From NCBI RefSeq assembly GCF_002797715.1, contig NZ_PGFF01000001.1:1387304-1451303 (forward strand): a DNA stretch of 64,000 bases. The letters run 5' to 3'. This document shows positions 53,801 to 62,226 of this stretch, piece by piece; the first letter of the stretch is position 1, and each line of letters starts with the position of its first letter. The translations under genes and the position numbers were made by a program. The notes beneath the pieces were generated by a model. The model made no database searches. It was given only the letters and a program-made list of their open reading frames with translations, and had not been told where the DNA came from. The DNA is from Diaminobutyricimonas aerilata. Lineage in GTDB: Bacteria; Actinomycetota; Actinomycetes; Actinomycetales; Microbacteriaceae.

Positions 53801-55246
53801 ATGGCGCGAACGACCGAACAAGCCAGGGGACCGCTGGTCAGCCTGGTGCCGGCACGGATGGACCGTCTGCCGTGGACGAGATTCCACTGGTCCGTCGTGG
53901 TCGGCCTCGGAGTCGCGTGGATCCTCGACGGACTCGAGATCCAGATCGTCGCCTCCGCCGGCTACCAGAAGGACCTCGGCATGACCGCCGCGGAGGTCGG
54001 GATCGCCGGCACCATCTACCTCCTCGGGCAGGTGACGGGGGCCCTCGTCTTCGGTCGGCTCTCGGATCGGCTCGGACGACGCAGGCTGTTCATCCTGACG
54101 CTCATCATCTACCTGCTCGGCAGCGGTCTCGCCGGTCTCTCGCCGAACATGTGGGTGCTGTTCTTCTTCCGGTTCATCGCCGGCATGGGCATCGGCGGTG
54201 AGTACGCCGCGATCAACTCGGCGATCGACGAGCTGATCCCGTCGAAGTACCGTGGTCGTGTCGACATCGCCATCAACGGCACGTACTGGGGCGGCGCCGC
54301 GCTCGGGGCCGCGGCGAACGTGTTCCTGCTCAACCCCGACATCGTCGACGAGAACTGGGGCTGGCGGATCGGCTTCTTCATCGGGCCGGTGCTCGGGCTC
54401 GTGATCATCTACCTGCGCCGGCACATCCCCGAGAGCCCCCGCTGGCTCATGACCCACGGACGTGAGGACGAGGCCAAGCGCACGGTCGACGAGATCGAGC
54501 GGCGCGTGGAGCACGAGGACGGCCACCGGCTGGAGCCGGTCGACGACTCGAAGGGCATCAAGCTCACCCCGCACGAGCGCGTGCCGTTCCGGCAGATCGC
54601 CCACGTGCTGTTCAAGGTGTACCCGCGGCGCACCCTCGTCGGGGCGACCATGATGGTGACGCAGTCGTTCCTCTACAACGCGATCTTCTTCACCTACGCC
54701 CTCGTGCTGCAGAACTTCTACGGCACCGACCCCAGCAGCACGGCGTACTTCTTCTTCCCGTTCGCGATCGGCAACCTGCTCGGTCCGTTGCTGCTCGGCC
54801 CCCTGTTCGACTCGTGGGGTCGCCGCAAGATGATCTTCCTCACCTACGGGGTGTCGGGAGTGGTGCTCGCCGTCTCCGGGTTCCTGTTCTCGGCGGGCGC
54901 GCTCGACGCGACGACGCAGACGATCTTCTGGTGCGTCTCGTTCTTCTTCGCCTCGGCGGGAGCGTCGTCCGCCTACCTGACGGTGAGCGAGCTCTTCCCG
55001 CTCGAGATCCGCGCCCAGGCCATCGGCTACTTCTTCGCCCTCGGTCAGATCGCCGGATCGATCGCGCCGACCGTGTACGGAGCGCTCGTCGGCGAGGGTG
55101 AGGACCGCGGACCGCTCACCGTCGGCTACCTGCTCGGCGCGGGCATCATGATCGTCGGCGGTGTCGTCGCCCTCATCTTCGGTGTCGATGCGGAGCGGAA
55201 GTCCCTCGAGGACATCTCCAAGCCGCTCTCGAGCGCGGACGACTGA
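53801..55246 (+). CDS. MFS transporter, sugar-porter/metabolite:H+ symporter-like
   Basis: This is a 481-residue, 12-segment transporter. WILDGLEIQIVASAG, GRLSDRLGRRRLF (motif A) and FRFIAGMGIGGEYAAINSA are typical of the metabolite:H+ symporter group; PESPRWLMTHGREDEA is the sugar-porter-type central loop. A TAGGAGGAG site precedes the ATG. The 152-bp upstream gap (53649-53800) has no clear promoter. The substrate is unknown (sugar, aromatic acid or similar). Confidence 0.9.
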   Translation: MARTTEQARGPLVSLVPARMDRLPWTRFHWSVVVGLGVAWILDGLEIQIVASAGYQKDLGMTAAEVGIAGTIYLLGQVTGALVFGRLSDRLGRRRLFILTLIIYLLGSGLAGLSPNMWVLFFFRFIAGMGIGGEYAAINSAIDELIPSKYRGRVDIAINGTYWGGAALGAAANVFLLNPDIVDENWGWRIGFFIGPVLGLVIIYLRRHIPESPRWLMTHGREDEAKRTVDEIERRVEHEDGHRLEPVDDSKGIKLTPHERVPFRQIAHVLFKVYPRRTLVGATMMVTQSFLYNAIFFTYALVLQNFYGTDPSSTAYFFFPFAIGNLLGPLLLGPLFDSWGRRKMIFLTYGVSGVVLAVSGFLFSAGALDATTQTIFWCVSFFFASAGASSAYLTVSELFPLEIRAQAIGYFFALGQIAGSIAPTVYGALVGEGEDRGPLTVGYLLGAGIMIVGGVVALIFGVDAERKSLEDISKPLSSADD

Positions 55247-55251
55247 GCCGT

Positions 55252-55287
55252 CGTCGGGTGCTGCGACCGCGATCGCAGCACCCGACG
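55252..55287. terminator. Bidirectional terminator hairpin
   Basis: A perfect 15-bp stem (55252-55266 with 55273-55287) with a 6-nt loop lies between convergent stops at 55246 and 55313. There is no T-tract. Confidence 0.7.
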
Positions 55288-55312
55288 GGCGTCGGAGTGT
55301 CGGGTGCCGGCG

Positions 55313-55636
55313 CTACTCGAGCCACTCGGTGACGAAGCGGTCGTTCGCGTGGATGTGCACCGACTCGAACAGCCCGCGATCGAGCACCTCGAACTTGTGC
55401 GCGACCAGCGCGGGGACCACGAGGACCTGACCGCCGGCGACCACGAGCTGTACGTCGCCCGCCGTGAACAGCGCCGCCCCGCGTCTCACGATGAACGTCT
55501 CGCTGTACGGGTGCCGATGCAGGCGGGGACCGGTCCCCGCCTTGTCGGTGTACTCCTGGATGATCGAGATCTCGGATCCCGAGACGTATCCCTCGAGATT
55601 CTCGTCGAACGCGAGGTCGATGGCCCGAATCGTCAT
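55313..55636 (-). CDS. Cupin-domain protein
   Basis: This 107-residue single-domain beta-barrel protein has the cupin metal motif in RLHRHPYSETFIVRRGAALF (His-x-His and Glu) and AHKFEVLDRG with the second His. The start was placed at the ATG at 55636, which has GGTGGGGGG upstream, rather than 27 nt earlier. It may bind a metal and a small molecule. It lies after, and in the same direction as, the FBP zinc-finger gene. Confidence 0.85.
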   Translation of the reverse strand: MTIRAIDLAFDENLEGYVSGSEISIIQEYTDKAGTGPRLHRHPYSETFIVRRGAALFTAGDVQLVVAGGQVLVVPALVAHKFEVLDRGLFESVHIHANDRFVTEWLE

Positions 55637-55684
55637 CCCCCCACCCTGCTCGCTCGCGCGCACGCTGTCGAGATGAGGTGAGGG

Positions 55685-56188
55685 TCAGGCGGCTCCGCGC
55701 GTGCCGAGCACATCGGCGGTGAACGACGACAACCGGGTGGCGAGACCGGCCGCGCGCGCGGCGATGACGTCCCGCGGATCGGGCTGCATGTCGGACTTCG
55801 GCGGGGCAATGCGGATGATGATCGAGCACGCCAGGTCCGAGCAGATGTAGGTGCCGACGGAGTTCCCGTCCCTGCCCGCCTCTCCCGCTCGGGCGGCGCT
55901 GAACAGCGACACCTGATCGGCGGGCTGCGGGGTGCGGCAGAGGGAGCACATCGCGCTGATCCCGCGCGACATGCGGCTCTCGGCCGCACGGAGGGCGATC
56001 CCGACGGGCCGGTCCTCGCGCCAGTGCACGATGTACCCGCGCTGCATGGCCCGCGGGTCGCGCCAGCCGAGGTACTCGCGGTCGTCCCAGAGCACCTCGT
56101 GCAGCCCGGGAAGGGTCATCCGTTCGGTGTCGCCGCGTGTCGCGTTCACGAACGAGTCACGGATCTGGGCTTCGGTGAGGGCCTGCAT
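55685..56188 (-). CDS. FBP-domain treble-clef zinc-finger protein
   Basis: This 167-residue protein has an FBP-type (EF-G-binding) C-terminal treble-clef finger. The cysteine pairs are in MCSLCRTPQ and TYICSDLACS, with a helical N-terminus before them. In Firmicutes, FusB-type proteins with this finger bind EF-G; whether this actinobacterial form binds the ribosome or EF-G is not known. TACGCT lies 7 nt before the ATG. Confidence 0.82.
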   Translation of the reverse strand: MQALTEAQIRDSFVNATRGDTERMTLPGLHEVLWDDREYLGWRDPRAMQRGYIVHWREDRPVGIALRAAESRMSRGISAMCSLCRTPQPADQVSLFSAARAGEAGRDGNSVGTYICSDLACSIIIRIAPPKSDMQPDPRDVIAARAAGLATRLSSFTADVLGTRGAA

Positions 56189-56195
56189 CCCGTCC

Positions 56196-56201
56196 AGCGT
56201 A
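56196..56201 (-). promoter_or_regulatory. Candidate leaderless -10 (TACGCT)
   Basis: It lies 7 nt before the ATG at 56188 on the minus strand. Confidence 0.45.
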
Positions 56202-56274
56202 ACCGCCGGGGATGCGGATGTCGGCGGCGCTTCCTAGGCTCGGATCCGACGAGCTCTCCGCGGACAGGATGGTC

Positions 56275-57597
56275 ATGGCCGACAGCAGCCCCCAGCGGGC
56301 GCCCGCGCTACCGCCGCTGCTGCGTGCGGTACACCCGTTCGTGCATCGGCAATACCGGGTACTCGCTGCGGCGCTCGCCCTGTCGCTGCTCGGCACGGGG
56401 GTCTGGCTCGTCGCCTTCGTCTGGCAGGTGATCCAGCTCGGGGGGAGCCCGGTCGAGCTGTCGATCGTCGCGACCGCGAACGCGGCCGGCACCGTGGTGG
56501 CGGTGCTGCTCGGTGGAGCGGTCGCCGACCGGGTGCCGCAACGGCGCATCCTCATCGCGGTCGAGCTCACGAAAGCCGTCGCCGTCGGCACGGTCGCGGC
56601 CGTCGCCCTCACCGGGGGCCTCGAGATCTGGCATCTGGCGGCGGCATCGCTCGTCTTCGGGCTCACCGACGGGTTCTTCTACCCGGCGTACTCGGCCCTG
56701 TTGCCGAGCCTGCTTCCCGAACACGAGCTCCTCGCCGCGAACGGACTCGAGGGCGTGCTGCGGCCGGCGGTCATGCAGGCCGCCGGACCGGCGGCGGCGA
56801 GCGGCCTCATCGCGGTCGCCTCGCCCGGCGCGGCGTTCGTGCTCGTCGCCGGCTCGCAAGTGCTTGCGGCGGCCGCGCTCCTGCTGTTGCGACCCACGGC
56901 GCTGCGGCGCGAGCTCGACGCCGCCGATCATCCGGTGGGCGGCCTGCTCCGCGACATCCGGGACGGATTCGGGTACATGGTGCGTACGCCCTGGCTGTTC
57001 GCGACCCTCGTCTACGCGAGCGTGCTCGTCTTCGTCATCATGGGGCCGATCGAGGTGCTCCTGCCCTTCGCCGTGAAGGATCAGACCGGGGGAGGGGCGG
57101 GTGCCTTCGCGCTCGCGATCGGCGCGTTCGGCGTCGGTGGCGCGGTCGGTTCACTCCTCGTGGCGACTCTGCGGTTGCCGCGCCGCTACCTGACCGTCAT
57201 GAACCTGCTGTGGGGCCTCGGTTGCGTGCCGCTCGTCGTCATCGGCGTCACGGATGCGTTGTGGCTGATGGTCGCGGCCCTGTTCGTCGTGGGCTTCGCG
57301 TTCTCGGCCGCCAACGTGATCTGGGGAACGCTGCTGCAGCGGCGTGTGCCCGCGGCCTATCTCGGACGGGTCTCGAGCCTCGACTTCTTCGTGTCGCTCG
57401 CGTTCATGCCCGTGTCGATGGCGGTCGCGGGTCCGGTCGGCGAGGCGGTCGGATTCCCGGCCGTCTTCCTCGTCGCCGGTCTCGTGCCGCCCGCCCTCGC
57501 GACCGCCGCGATCCTGCTCGCCCGCATGCCGCGGGACGAACTGCGTCATCCGCTCGACCGCACGCCGCCCGACGGCGCCGAGGCCGCCGCCTCCTGA
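56275..57597 (+). CDS. MFS transporter (EntS-like)
   Basis: This 440-residue, 12-segment exporter begins after a basic stretch with LLRAVHPFVHRQYRVLAAAL. It has motif-A-like GGAVADRVPQRRILI and LTDGFFYPAYSALLPSLLP. It is related in kind to the MFS gene at 48.9 kb but not a recent duplicate. The ATG at 56275 was taken because of the AGGA spaced 5 nt upstream; ATG at 56269 is two codons earlier. Substrate unknown. Confidence 0.88.
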   Translation: MADSSPQRAPALPPLLRAVHPFVHRQYRVLAAALALSLLGTGVWLVAFVWQVIQLGGSPVELSIVATANAAGTVVAVLLGGAVADRVPQRRILIAVELTKAVAVGTVAAVALTGGLEIWHLAAASLVFGLTDGFFYPAYSALLPSLLPEHELLAANGLEGVLRPAVMQAAGPAAASGLIAVASPGAAFVLVAGSQVLAAAALLLLRPTALRRELDAADHPVGGLLRDIRDGFGYMVRTPWLFATLVYASVLVFVIMGPIEVLLPFAVKDQTGGGAGAFALAIGAFGVGGAVGSLLVATLRLPRRYLTVMNLLWGLGCVPLVVIGVTDALWLMVAALFVVGFAFSAANVIWGTLLQRRVPAAYLGRVSSLDFFVSLAFMPVSMAVAGPVGEAVGFPAVFLVAGLVPPALATAAILLARMPRDELRHPLDRTPPDGAEAAAS

Positions 57598-57613
57598 CGG
57601 ATCGTCGCCCGGG

Positions 57614-57856
57614 TCAGGCGTCGTGACTGCGGCCCGAATCGTCGGGCATGTTCAGGTCGTCCTCGTCGACGCGCACGTCGCCGACGTCATCGGGACCGCC
57701 GGTGCCCGGACGCACCTGCACGCCGGGATCATCGGCCTCGTCGGCGACCGCGGCCGACGCGGGCTCGTCCTGCCGCACCTGGGTCTCGCGTTCGCTGCCC
57801 GGGCTGTAGTCGGTGTCCTTGTCGATGCCGTCGTCGAAGTGCTGCTGATCGCTCAT
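57614..57856 (-). CDS. Acidic small protein, function unknown
   Basis: This 80-residue protein is rich in Asp, Gly, Glu, Pro and Val, with no membrane segment and likely disordered (DDGIDKDTDYSPGSERE). TAGCGT lies 7 nt before the ATG. The next gene upstream on the minus strand is a TetR regulator, but the two are separate. No function can be given. Confidence 0.5.
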   Translation of the reverse strand: MSDQQHFDDGIDKDTDYSPGSERETQVRQDEPASAAVADEADDPGVQVRPGTGGPDDVGDVRVDEDDLNMPDDSGRSHDA

Positions 57857-57863
57857 GCGCTCG

Positions 57864-57869
57864 ACGCTA
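57864..57869 (-). promoter_or_regulatory. Candidate leaderless -10 (TAGCGT)
   Basis: It lies 7 nt before the ATG at 57856 on the minus strand. Confidence 0.4.
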
Positions 57870-57925
57870 AGGCGGGAGACGGGCGCCGGCGCAGCGTGCG
57901 CAGGAGAAGCCCAGACGATGGGCAG

Positions 57926-58561
57926 CTAGATCCCACGCACTGCCATCTCGACGACGCGGTCGCGCACACCTTCGAGCATCGGTGAGCCGAGGTGGGCGAG
58001 GGGACCCTCGAGATGCAGCATGGCGAGGCCGTGCACGGCCGACCAGGCGAGGAACTCGGCCCCGGGTCGCCGCTCGGCGGGCAGCGCGCCGGCCTCGACG
58101 AGCGCGTCGAGCGACACCCCGAGCAGCTCGAACGGGGTGCGTCCCCGCGCTCCCGCCTTCGGCGGCTCGAGCGCGGTTGCGAGGTCGCGGGGCACGGTGA
58201 AGGCCGCGCGGAACAGGCCGGGGTCGGTGCACGCGAAATCGATGTAGGCCCGCCCGATGGCGGTCAGCCGGGCGCGGGCGTCGGCGGTCGCATCACCCGT
58301 GTCGGGGATCGCGTCGAAGGCGATCTCGATGCGGTCGGCGACGATCGCCTGGGCCTCGTCCGAGACGGCCGCGAGCAGAGCGGCCCGGTCGGCGAAATGG
58401 CGGTATGCGGCGTTCGGCGCGACGCCGGCCTGTCGCGTCGCCTCGCGCAGCACGACGGCGTCGGGACCGCCCTGTCTGGCCAGTTCGATACCGACCGCGA
58501 CGAGTGTCGCGCGAAGATCCCCGTGTCGATATGTCGTGCGCATCGAACCCAGTCCGCTCAC
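57926..58561 (-). CDS. TetR/AcrR-family transcriptional regulator
   Basis: This 211-residue repressor-type protein has the N-terminal helix-turn-helix YRHGDLRATLVAVGIELA and VVLREATRQAGVAPNAAYRHF, then a ligand-binding C-terminal domain with AWSAVHGLAMLHLEGPLA. GTG at 58561 has a GAGGGG site; ATG at 58543 would be six codons shorter and fits the family start equally well. It is divergent from the methyltransferase gene across 105 bp, a possible target. No operator palindrome was identified. Confidence 0.85.
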   Translation of the reverse strand: MSGLGSMRTTYRHGDLRATLVAVGIELARQGGPDAVVLREATRQAGVAPNAAYRHFADRAALLAAVSDEAQAIVADRIEIAFDAIPDTGDATADARARLTAIGRAYIDFACTDPGLFRAAFTVPRDLATALEPPKAGARGRTPFELLGVSLDALVEAGALPAERRPGAEFLAWSAVHGLAMLHLEGPLAHLGSPMLEGVRDRVVEMAVRGI

Positions 58562-58654
58562 GCTTCCCCTCTCGGCGCGGCCGCCCGAGCGGCCGATCTC
58601 GCGTTGTGGACAGCGTATCCGAGCCCTCGGGGCGGTTCCGCACCGCATCCGCGC

Positions 58655-58660
58655 TTGAAT
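58655..58660 (+). promoter_or_regulatory. Candidate leaderless -10 (TTGAAT)
   Basis: It lies 6 nt before the ATG at 58667. It is a poorer match than the other elements; GGAGGG directly abuts the start codon. Confidence 0.3.
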
Positions 58661-58666
58661 GGAGGG

Positions 58667-60190
58667 ATGACCGGCCCGCGTCCCGACCCCGCTTCCATCG
58701 ACGCCCTGCGCGGGGATCTCCACGAGGCGCGATTCACCGTCGACGCCGTGCGGCAGCTCTGGGGCGAGGGCGCGGACGCCGCGCTCGGTCGGGGACATCG
58801 CACCGCGGCTCGACGCGCGCTCGACGCCCTCCCCGCCTCTCCGCTGGCCACCCTGTGCCGCGCCTTCCTGCTCGGGATGGGCGTGACCCCGGATGAGCTC
58901 GACGCCGCGCTGCCGCGGCTGCGGGCCGCGGGCGCGTTCCGGCTGGGCCTCGTCGACGAGGAGGGATCGCCGCTCGTGGACCTGCGTCCCTACGAGTTCG
59001 TGGATGCCCAGGGCGCCGGCCGGTGGTGGATCGCGAGCGACCTCGGCGAACTCGCCGTCGGGGGTGCGCTCCGCGAGGACCACGTGCTCGGGATCGGCGG
59101 CGCCTCCACGACGCTCGCCTCGATCATGATGCCGACCCCGGTCGACACGACCCTCGACCTCGGCACCGGGTGCGGCATCCAGGCTCTGCACGCCGCCCGG
59201 TTCTCACGCCGCGTCATCGCGACGGACGTGTCGGAACGCGCCCTCGCGTTCGCGCGATTCAACGCCGCGCTCAACGCCGTCGACGGCATCGAGGTGCGCC
59301 GGGGCGACCGTTTCGCGCCGCTCGAGGGGGAGCGGGTCGACCGGATCGTGAGCAATCCGCCGTTCGTCATCACCCCGCGCCGCGCGGGCGTGCCGACGTA
59401 CGAGTATCGCGACGGGGGACTGGTCGGCGACGCCCTCATCGAGTCGGTCGTGCGGGGAGCCGCAGACGTGCTGACGCCCGGGGGGACCGCCCAGCTGCTC
59501 GGCAACTGGGAGTACCGCGCCGGTGAGGACGGACTGCAGCGCGCGGCAGGGTGGGCGCAGCGGGCCGGACTCGACGCCTGGATCGTGGAACGCGAGGTTC
59601 AGAGCGCGGAGCAGTACGCGGAGACCTGGATCCGCGACGGGGGCACCCGGCCCGGCGACCCGGCGTTCGACGACCTGCTCGACGCCTGGCTCGACGACTT
59701 CACGCGGCGCGGTGTGCAGCGGATCGGATTCGGGTACCTGCTGCTGCGGCGCCCCGCCGGGCGGCCCCGGCCGGTGCGTACCGAACGGCTGCACGGCCCC
59801 GTCGGCGGTGCGCTCGGAGCGCATCTGGCCGCGTCCCTCCTCACGATGGACACCCTCGCCGCTCTCGACGACGACGCGCTGCTCGCCCTGCGCCTGCGCC
59901 GCGCTCCCGACGTGACGGAGGAGCGCCACTACTGGCCGGGGGACTCGGACCCGACGGTCATCCGCCTGCGTCAGGGCAGCGGCTTCGCCCGCGAACGCGA
60001 CGCCGGCACCGCGCTCGCGGCCCTCGTCGGCGCGTGCGACGGCGAACTCACCGCCGCGGCGATCGTCGCCGCTCTCGCCGACCTCCTCGACGCGGATGCG
60101 GCCGCGCTGCGGGCGGAACTGCTGCCGCAGGTGAGGGAGCTCGTCGCCGACGGGATGCTGCTGCTCCCGGATGACCCGGGATACGCCTGA
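58667..60190 (+). CDS. Large class I methyltransferase with N- and C-terminal extensions
   Basis: This 507-residue protein has an N-terminal helical domain (about 1-140), then a SAM domain with motif I TLDLGTGCGIQALHAARFS and the base/amide-methylating motif IVSNPPFVITP (about residue 228). A C-terminal part of about 170 residues, including LRRAPDVTEERHYWPGD, resembles a winged-helix or substrate-binding region. The NPPF motif points to N-methylation of an rRNA base or a glutamine. The architecture is widespread in actinomycetes; the substrate is unknown. Confidence 0.85.
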   Translation: MTGPRPDPASIDALRGDLHEARFTVDAVRQLWGEGADAALGRGHRTAARRALDALPASPLATLCRAFLLGMGVTPDELDAALPRLRAAGAFRLGLVDEEGSPLVDLRPYEFVDAQGAGRWWIASDLGELAVGGALREDHVLGIGGASTTLASIMMPTPVDTTLDLGTGCGIQALHAARFSRRVIATDVSERALAFARFNAALNAVDGIEVRRGDRFAPLEGERVDRIVSNPPFVITPRRAGVPTYEYRDGGLVGDALIESVVRGAADVLTPGGTAQLLGNWEYRAGEDGLQRAAGWAQRAGLDAWIVEREVQSAEQYAETWIRDGGTRPGDPAFDDLLDAWLDDFTRRGVQRIGFGYLLLRRPAGRPRPVRTERLHGPVGGALGAHLAASLLTMDTLAALDDDALLALRLRRAPDVTEERHYWPGDSDPTVIRLRQGSGFARERDAGTALAALVGACDGELTAAAIVAALADLLDADAAALRAELLPQVRELVADGMLLLPDDPGYA

Positions 60191-60219
60191 GGGGGGACGC
60201 CGGCGCGCCGACGTCTTCC

Positions 60220-60225
60220 TAGGCT
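60220..60225 (+). promoter_or_regulatory. Candidate leaderless -10 (TAGGCT)
   Basis: It lies 6 nt before the ATG at 60232. Confidence 0.55.
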
Positions 60226-60231
60226 GGCAGC

Positions 60232-60903
60232 ATGCGTCTGACGGAACTGCTCGCCGTGTCCGCCTCATCGAGCCAAGGGCAGGAGCTCTCCGGCATCCTC
60301 GGTCTCGCGACACAGGTCATGGAGGCGCTCAGCGAGTGGGGGGTCGGGCTGCTCACGTTCATCGAGACGGTGTTCCCGCCCATCCCGAGCGAGGTGATCC
60401 TGCCGCTCGCGGGATTCCTCGCCAGTCAGGGCCGCATGAACTTCGTGCTCGTGCTCGTCACCGCGACCCTCGGCGGCTTCATCGGCGCTCTGCTGCTGTA
60501 CTGGCTCGGCCGCGTCGTCGGTGAGGAGCGCAGTGTGCGCCTGCTGTCGAAGCTCCCGCTCGTCGACCGGGAGGACTTCGAGAAGGCGGCCGGGTGGCTG
60601 CACCGGCACGGTCGCAGCGCGGTGTTCTTCGGGCGTCTCATCCCCGGCGTGCGCAGCCTCATCTCGCTCCCCGCCGGAAGCACCCGGATGCCGCTGGTCA
60701 CCTTCACGATCTTCACCGTCGCCGGCACGCTCGTCTGGAACGGACTCCTCGTCGGGCTGGGGGCGGCCCTCGGGTCGCAGTACGAGCTCATCGAGCAGTA
60801 CTCGGGCGTGCTCGACTACGTCGTCTACGCGGCGATCGCCGGCGTGCTCGTCTGGCTCATCGTGCGGCGGGTGCGACGCGTGCGGGCTCAGCGTGACGGC
60901 TGA
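60232..60903 (+). CDS. DedA-family membrane protein
   Basis: This 223-residue VTT-domain protein has PPIPSEVILPLAGFLASQG, a DedA signature, and RHGRSAVFFGRLIPGVRSLI with the conserved Arg and Gly-x-Arg. It has several hydrophobic segments. DedA proteins include flippases for undecaprenyl phosphate or phospholipids and help keep membrane potential; which role applies here is unknown. Its last 16 nt overlap the convergent gene. Confidence 0.92.
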   Translation: MRLTELLAVSASSSQGQELSGILGLATQVMEALSEWGVGLLTFIETVFPPIPSEVILPLAGFLASQGRMNFVLVLVTATLGGFIGALLLYWLGRVVGEERSVRLLSKLPLVDREDFEKAAGWLHRHGRSAVFFGRLIPGVRSLISLPAGSTRMPLVTFTIFTVAGTLVWNGLLVGLGAALGSQYELIEQYSGVLDYVVYAAIAGVLVWLIVRRVRRVRAQRDG

Positions 60904-61418
60904 CCCGGCCCGAGCGGATGCACGAGGCGGGTCGCCGAATCCCAGAGCCGCGACTCCGTCGCCGTCGCCGCCAGCACCGGGGCCTCGAGCACCTCGAGGG
61001 CGACGGCCACCTGAGCGGGGGTGAGCCGACGGGCCAGCGTCACGTGAGGGGTCCAGGCGTCCGGAACGCTCACCGGCAGCGCGGTCACCGCGCGGCCGAC
61101 GGCGTCGTGCACCGCGCGGTGCACGGTGAGCAGCGCCGCCGTGACGACCACGGCGCGGGCGAGCACCGCCCCGTGCCGCGAGGGGAAGAGCAGGAGTCCA
61201 CCGAGCGTCACGGGCACGGGCAGCAGCGCGGCGGCGTCGCGGAGCGAGGCGATCCGGGTCTCCGCACCCTCGGGAGCCACGAGCAGCGTGATGTGCGGTC
61301 GATTCGACGCGCCGGTGTGCCGGGCGAGGCTCGGCAGCCCCGCCTCATCCAGCTCGCGCCACTCCTCGCGCACGGCCTCGTCCGCGTCCGCGTCGAGCAG
61401 CAGTTCGACGCTCTGCAT
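60888..61418 (-). CDS. 2H phosphoesterase (2'-5' RNA ligase family)
   Basis: This 176-residue protein has the two catalytic motifs H-x-T/S-x of the 2H superfamily: PHITLLV (H42) and PHVTLARR (H125). It may hydrolyse cyclic phosphates in RNA or nucleotides. The ATG overlaps the upstream metallophosphoesterase stop by one base (TGATG), so the two are coupled. The 3' end overlaps dedA by 16 nt. Confidence 0.88.
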   Translation of the reverse strand: MQSVELLLDADADEAVREEWRELDEAGLPSLARHTGASNRPHITLLVAPEGAETRIASLRDAAALLPVPVTLGGLLLFPSRHGAVLARAVVVTAALLTVHRAVHDAVGRAVTALPVSVPDAWTPHVTLARRLTPAQVAVALEVLEAPVLAATATESRLWDSATRLVHPLGPGQPSR

Positions 61419-61924
61419 CAGGACCTGGGCAGCCGCACGAGCCGCACCTCGGTGAGCTCCCCGTCGTGCGCATCGACGACGAGGTAGCTGCAGAACGGCT
61501 GGCGCCGGCGGTCGGTGGGCGATCCCGGATTGAGCAGCCGCATGCCGGCCGGGGTGACGGTGTCCCACGGGATGTGGCTGTGGCCGAAGAACAACACATC
61601 CAGTCCCGGATGGTCGCGGTCGCAGCGCTGCTCACGACCCTTCGCGTCCCCGGTGATGTGCACGACACCCATCCGCAGGCCCTCGAGTTCCACGTGCGCC
61701 ACCTCCGGCAGCCGGGATCGCAGCGCCTCGCCGTCGTTGTTGCCCCACACCCCGACGAAGCGGCGGGACCGTCGCTCGAACTCGTCGAGCAGTTCGGGCA
61801 CCACCCAGTCGCCCGCGTGGACGACGAGATCGGCGGCCTCGATGTCGTGCCACACCGCGTCGGGCAGCCGTTTCGCTCGCGCCGGGACGTGCGTGTCCGC
61901 GACGACGACGATGCGCGCCGCCAC
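61418..61924 (-). CDS. Metallophosphoesterase (YfcE/MJ0936 type)
   Basis: This 168-residue calcineurin-like phosphoesterase has the full metal motifs: VVADTHVPAR (D-x-H), VVHAGDWVVP (G-D), GVWGNNDGE (G-N-N/H-D) and LFFGHSHIPW (G-H-S-H). It is likely a small phosphodiesterase with two metals. The GTG start lies 1 nt after the stop of the DUF2945 gene, and the stop overlaps the 2H gene start, so the three form one operon. Confidence 0.92.
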   Translation of the reverse strand: MAARIVVVADTHVPARAKRLPDAVWHDIEAADLVVHAGDWVVPELLDEFERRSRRFVGVWGNNDGEALRSRLPEVAHVELEGLRMGVVHITGDAKGREQRCDRDHPGLDVLFFGHSHIPWDTVTPAGMRLLNPGSPTDRRRQPFCSYLVVDAHDGELTEVRLVRLPRS

Positions 61925-61925
61925 C

Positions 61926-62147
61926 TCAGTCCTTGAGCACGTTGAGCGCCGACGCCTTGTGCGCGGCCTGCTTGCCGGACTTGTCCGACTCGACGATGAA
62001 CGCGGGGTCGTCGTCGGAGGCCCGGAACTGCTGTCCGTCGAAGGTGAAGTCCGACGTGCGCTTGTCGACGACGCGGCCGCGGGTGCGTCCCTGCGGCGTC
62101 TTCCAGCTGACGTGGTCGCCGACCGAGGGGGTGGAGGATGCGCTCAT
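61926..62147 (-). CDS. DUF2945 (hypervirulence-associated TUDOR-like) protein
   Basis: This 73-residue protein fits the DUF2945 family in length and pattern: GDHVSWKTPQGRTRGRVVDK at the start and QAAHKASALNVLKD at the end, with a small SH3/TUDOR-like barrel expected. TAGCGT lies 6 nt before the ATG. It is the first gene of a three-gene unit with two phosphoesterases. Function unknown; the family name comes from fungal pathogens and does not imply virulence. Confidence 0.85.
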   Translation of the reverse strand: MSASSTPSVGDHVSWKTPQGRTRGRVVDKRTSDFTFDGQQFRASDDDPAFIVESDKSGKQAAHKASALNVLKD

Positions 62148-62153
62148 GGCGGC

Positions 62154-62159
62154 ACGCTA
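62154..62159 (-). promoter_or_regulatory. Candidate leaderless -10 (TAGCGT)
   Basis: It lies 6 nt before the ATG at 62147 on the minus strand, heading the three-gene phosphoesterase unit. Confidence 0.5.
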
Positions 62160-62226
62160 GCCAGCGGCCCTGGCAGCGTGCTGAGCCTCCGTCAGCCCCG
62201 CACGGCGTGCTGCCATACTGGCGGCG

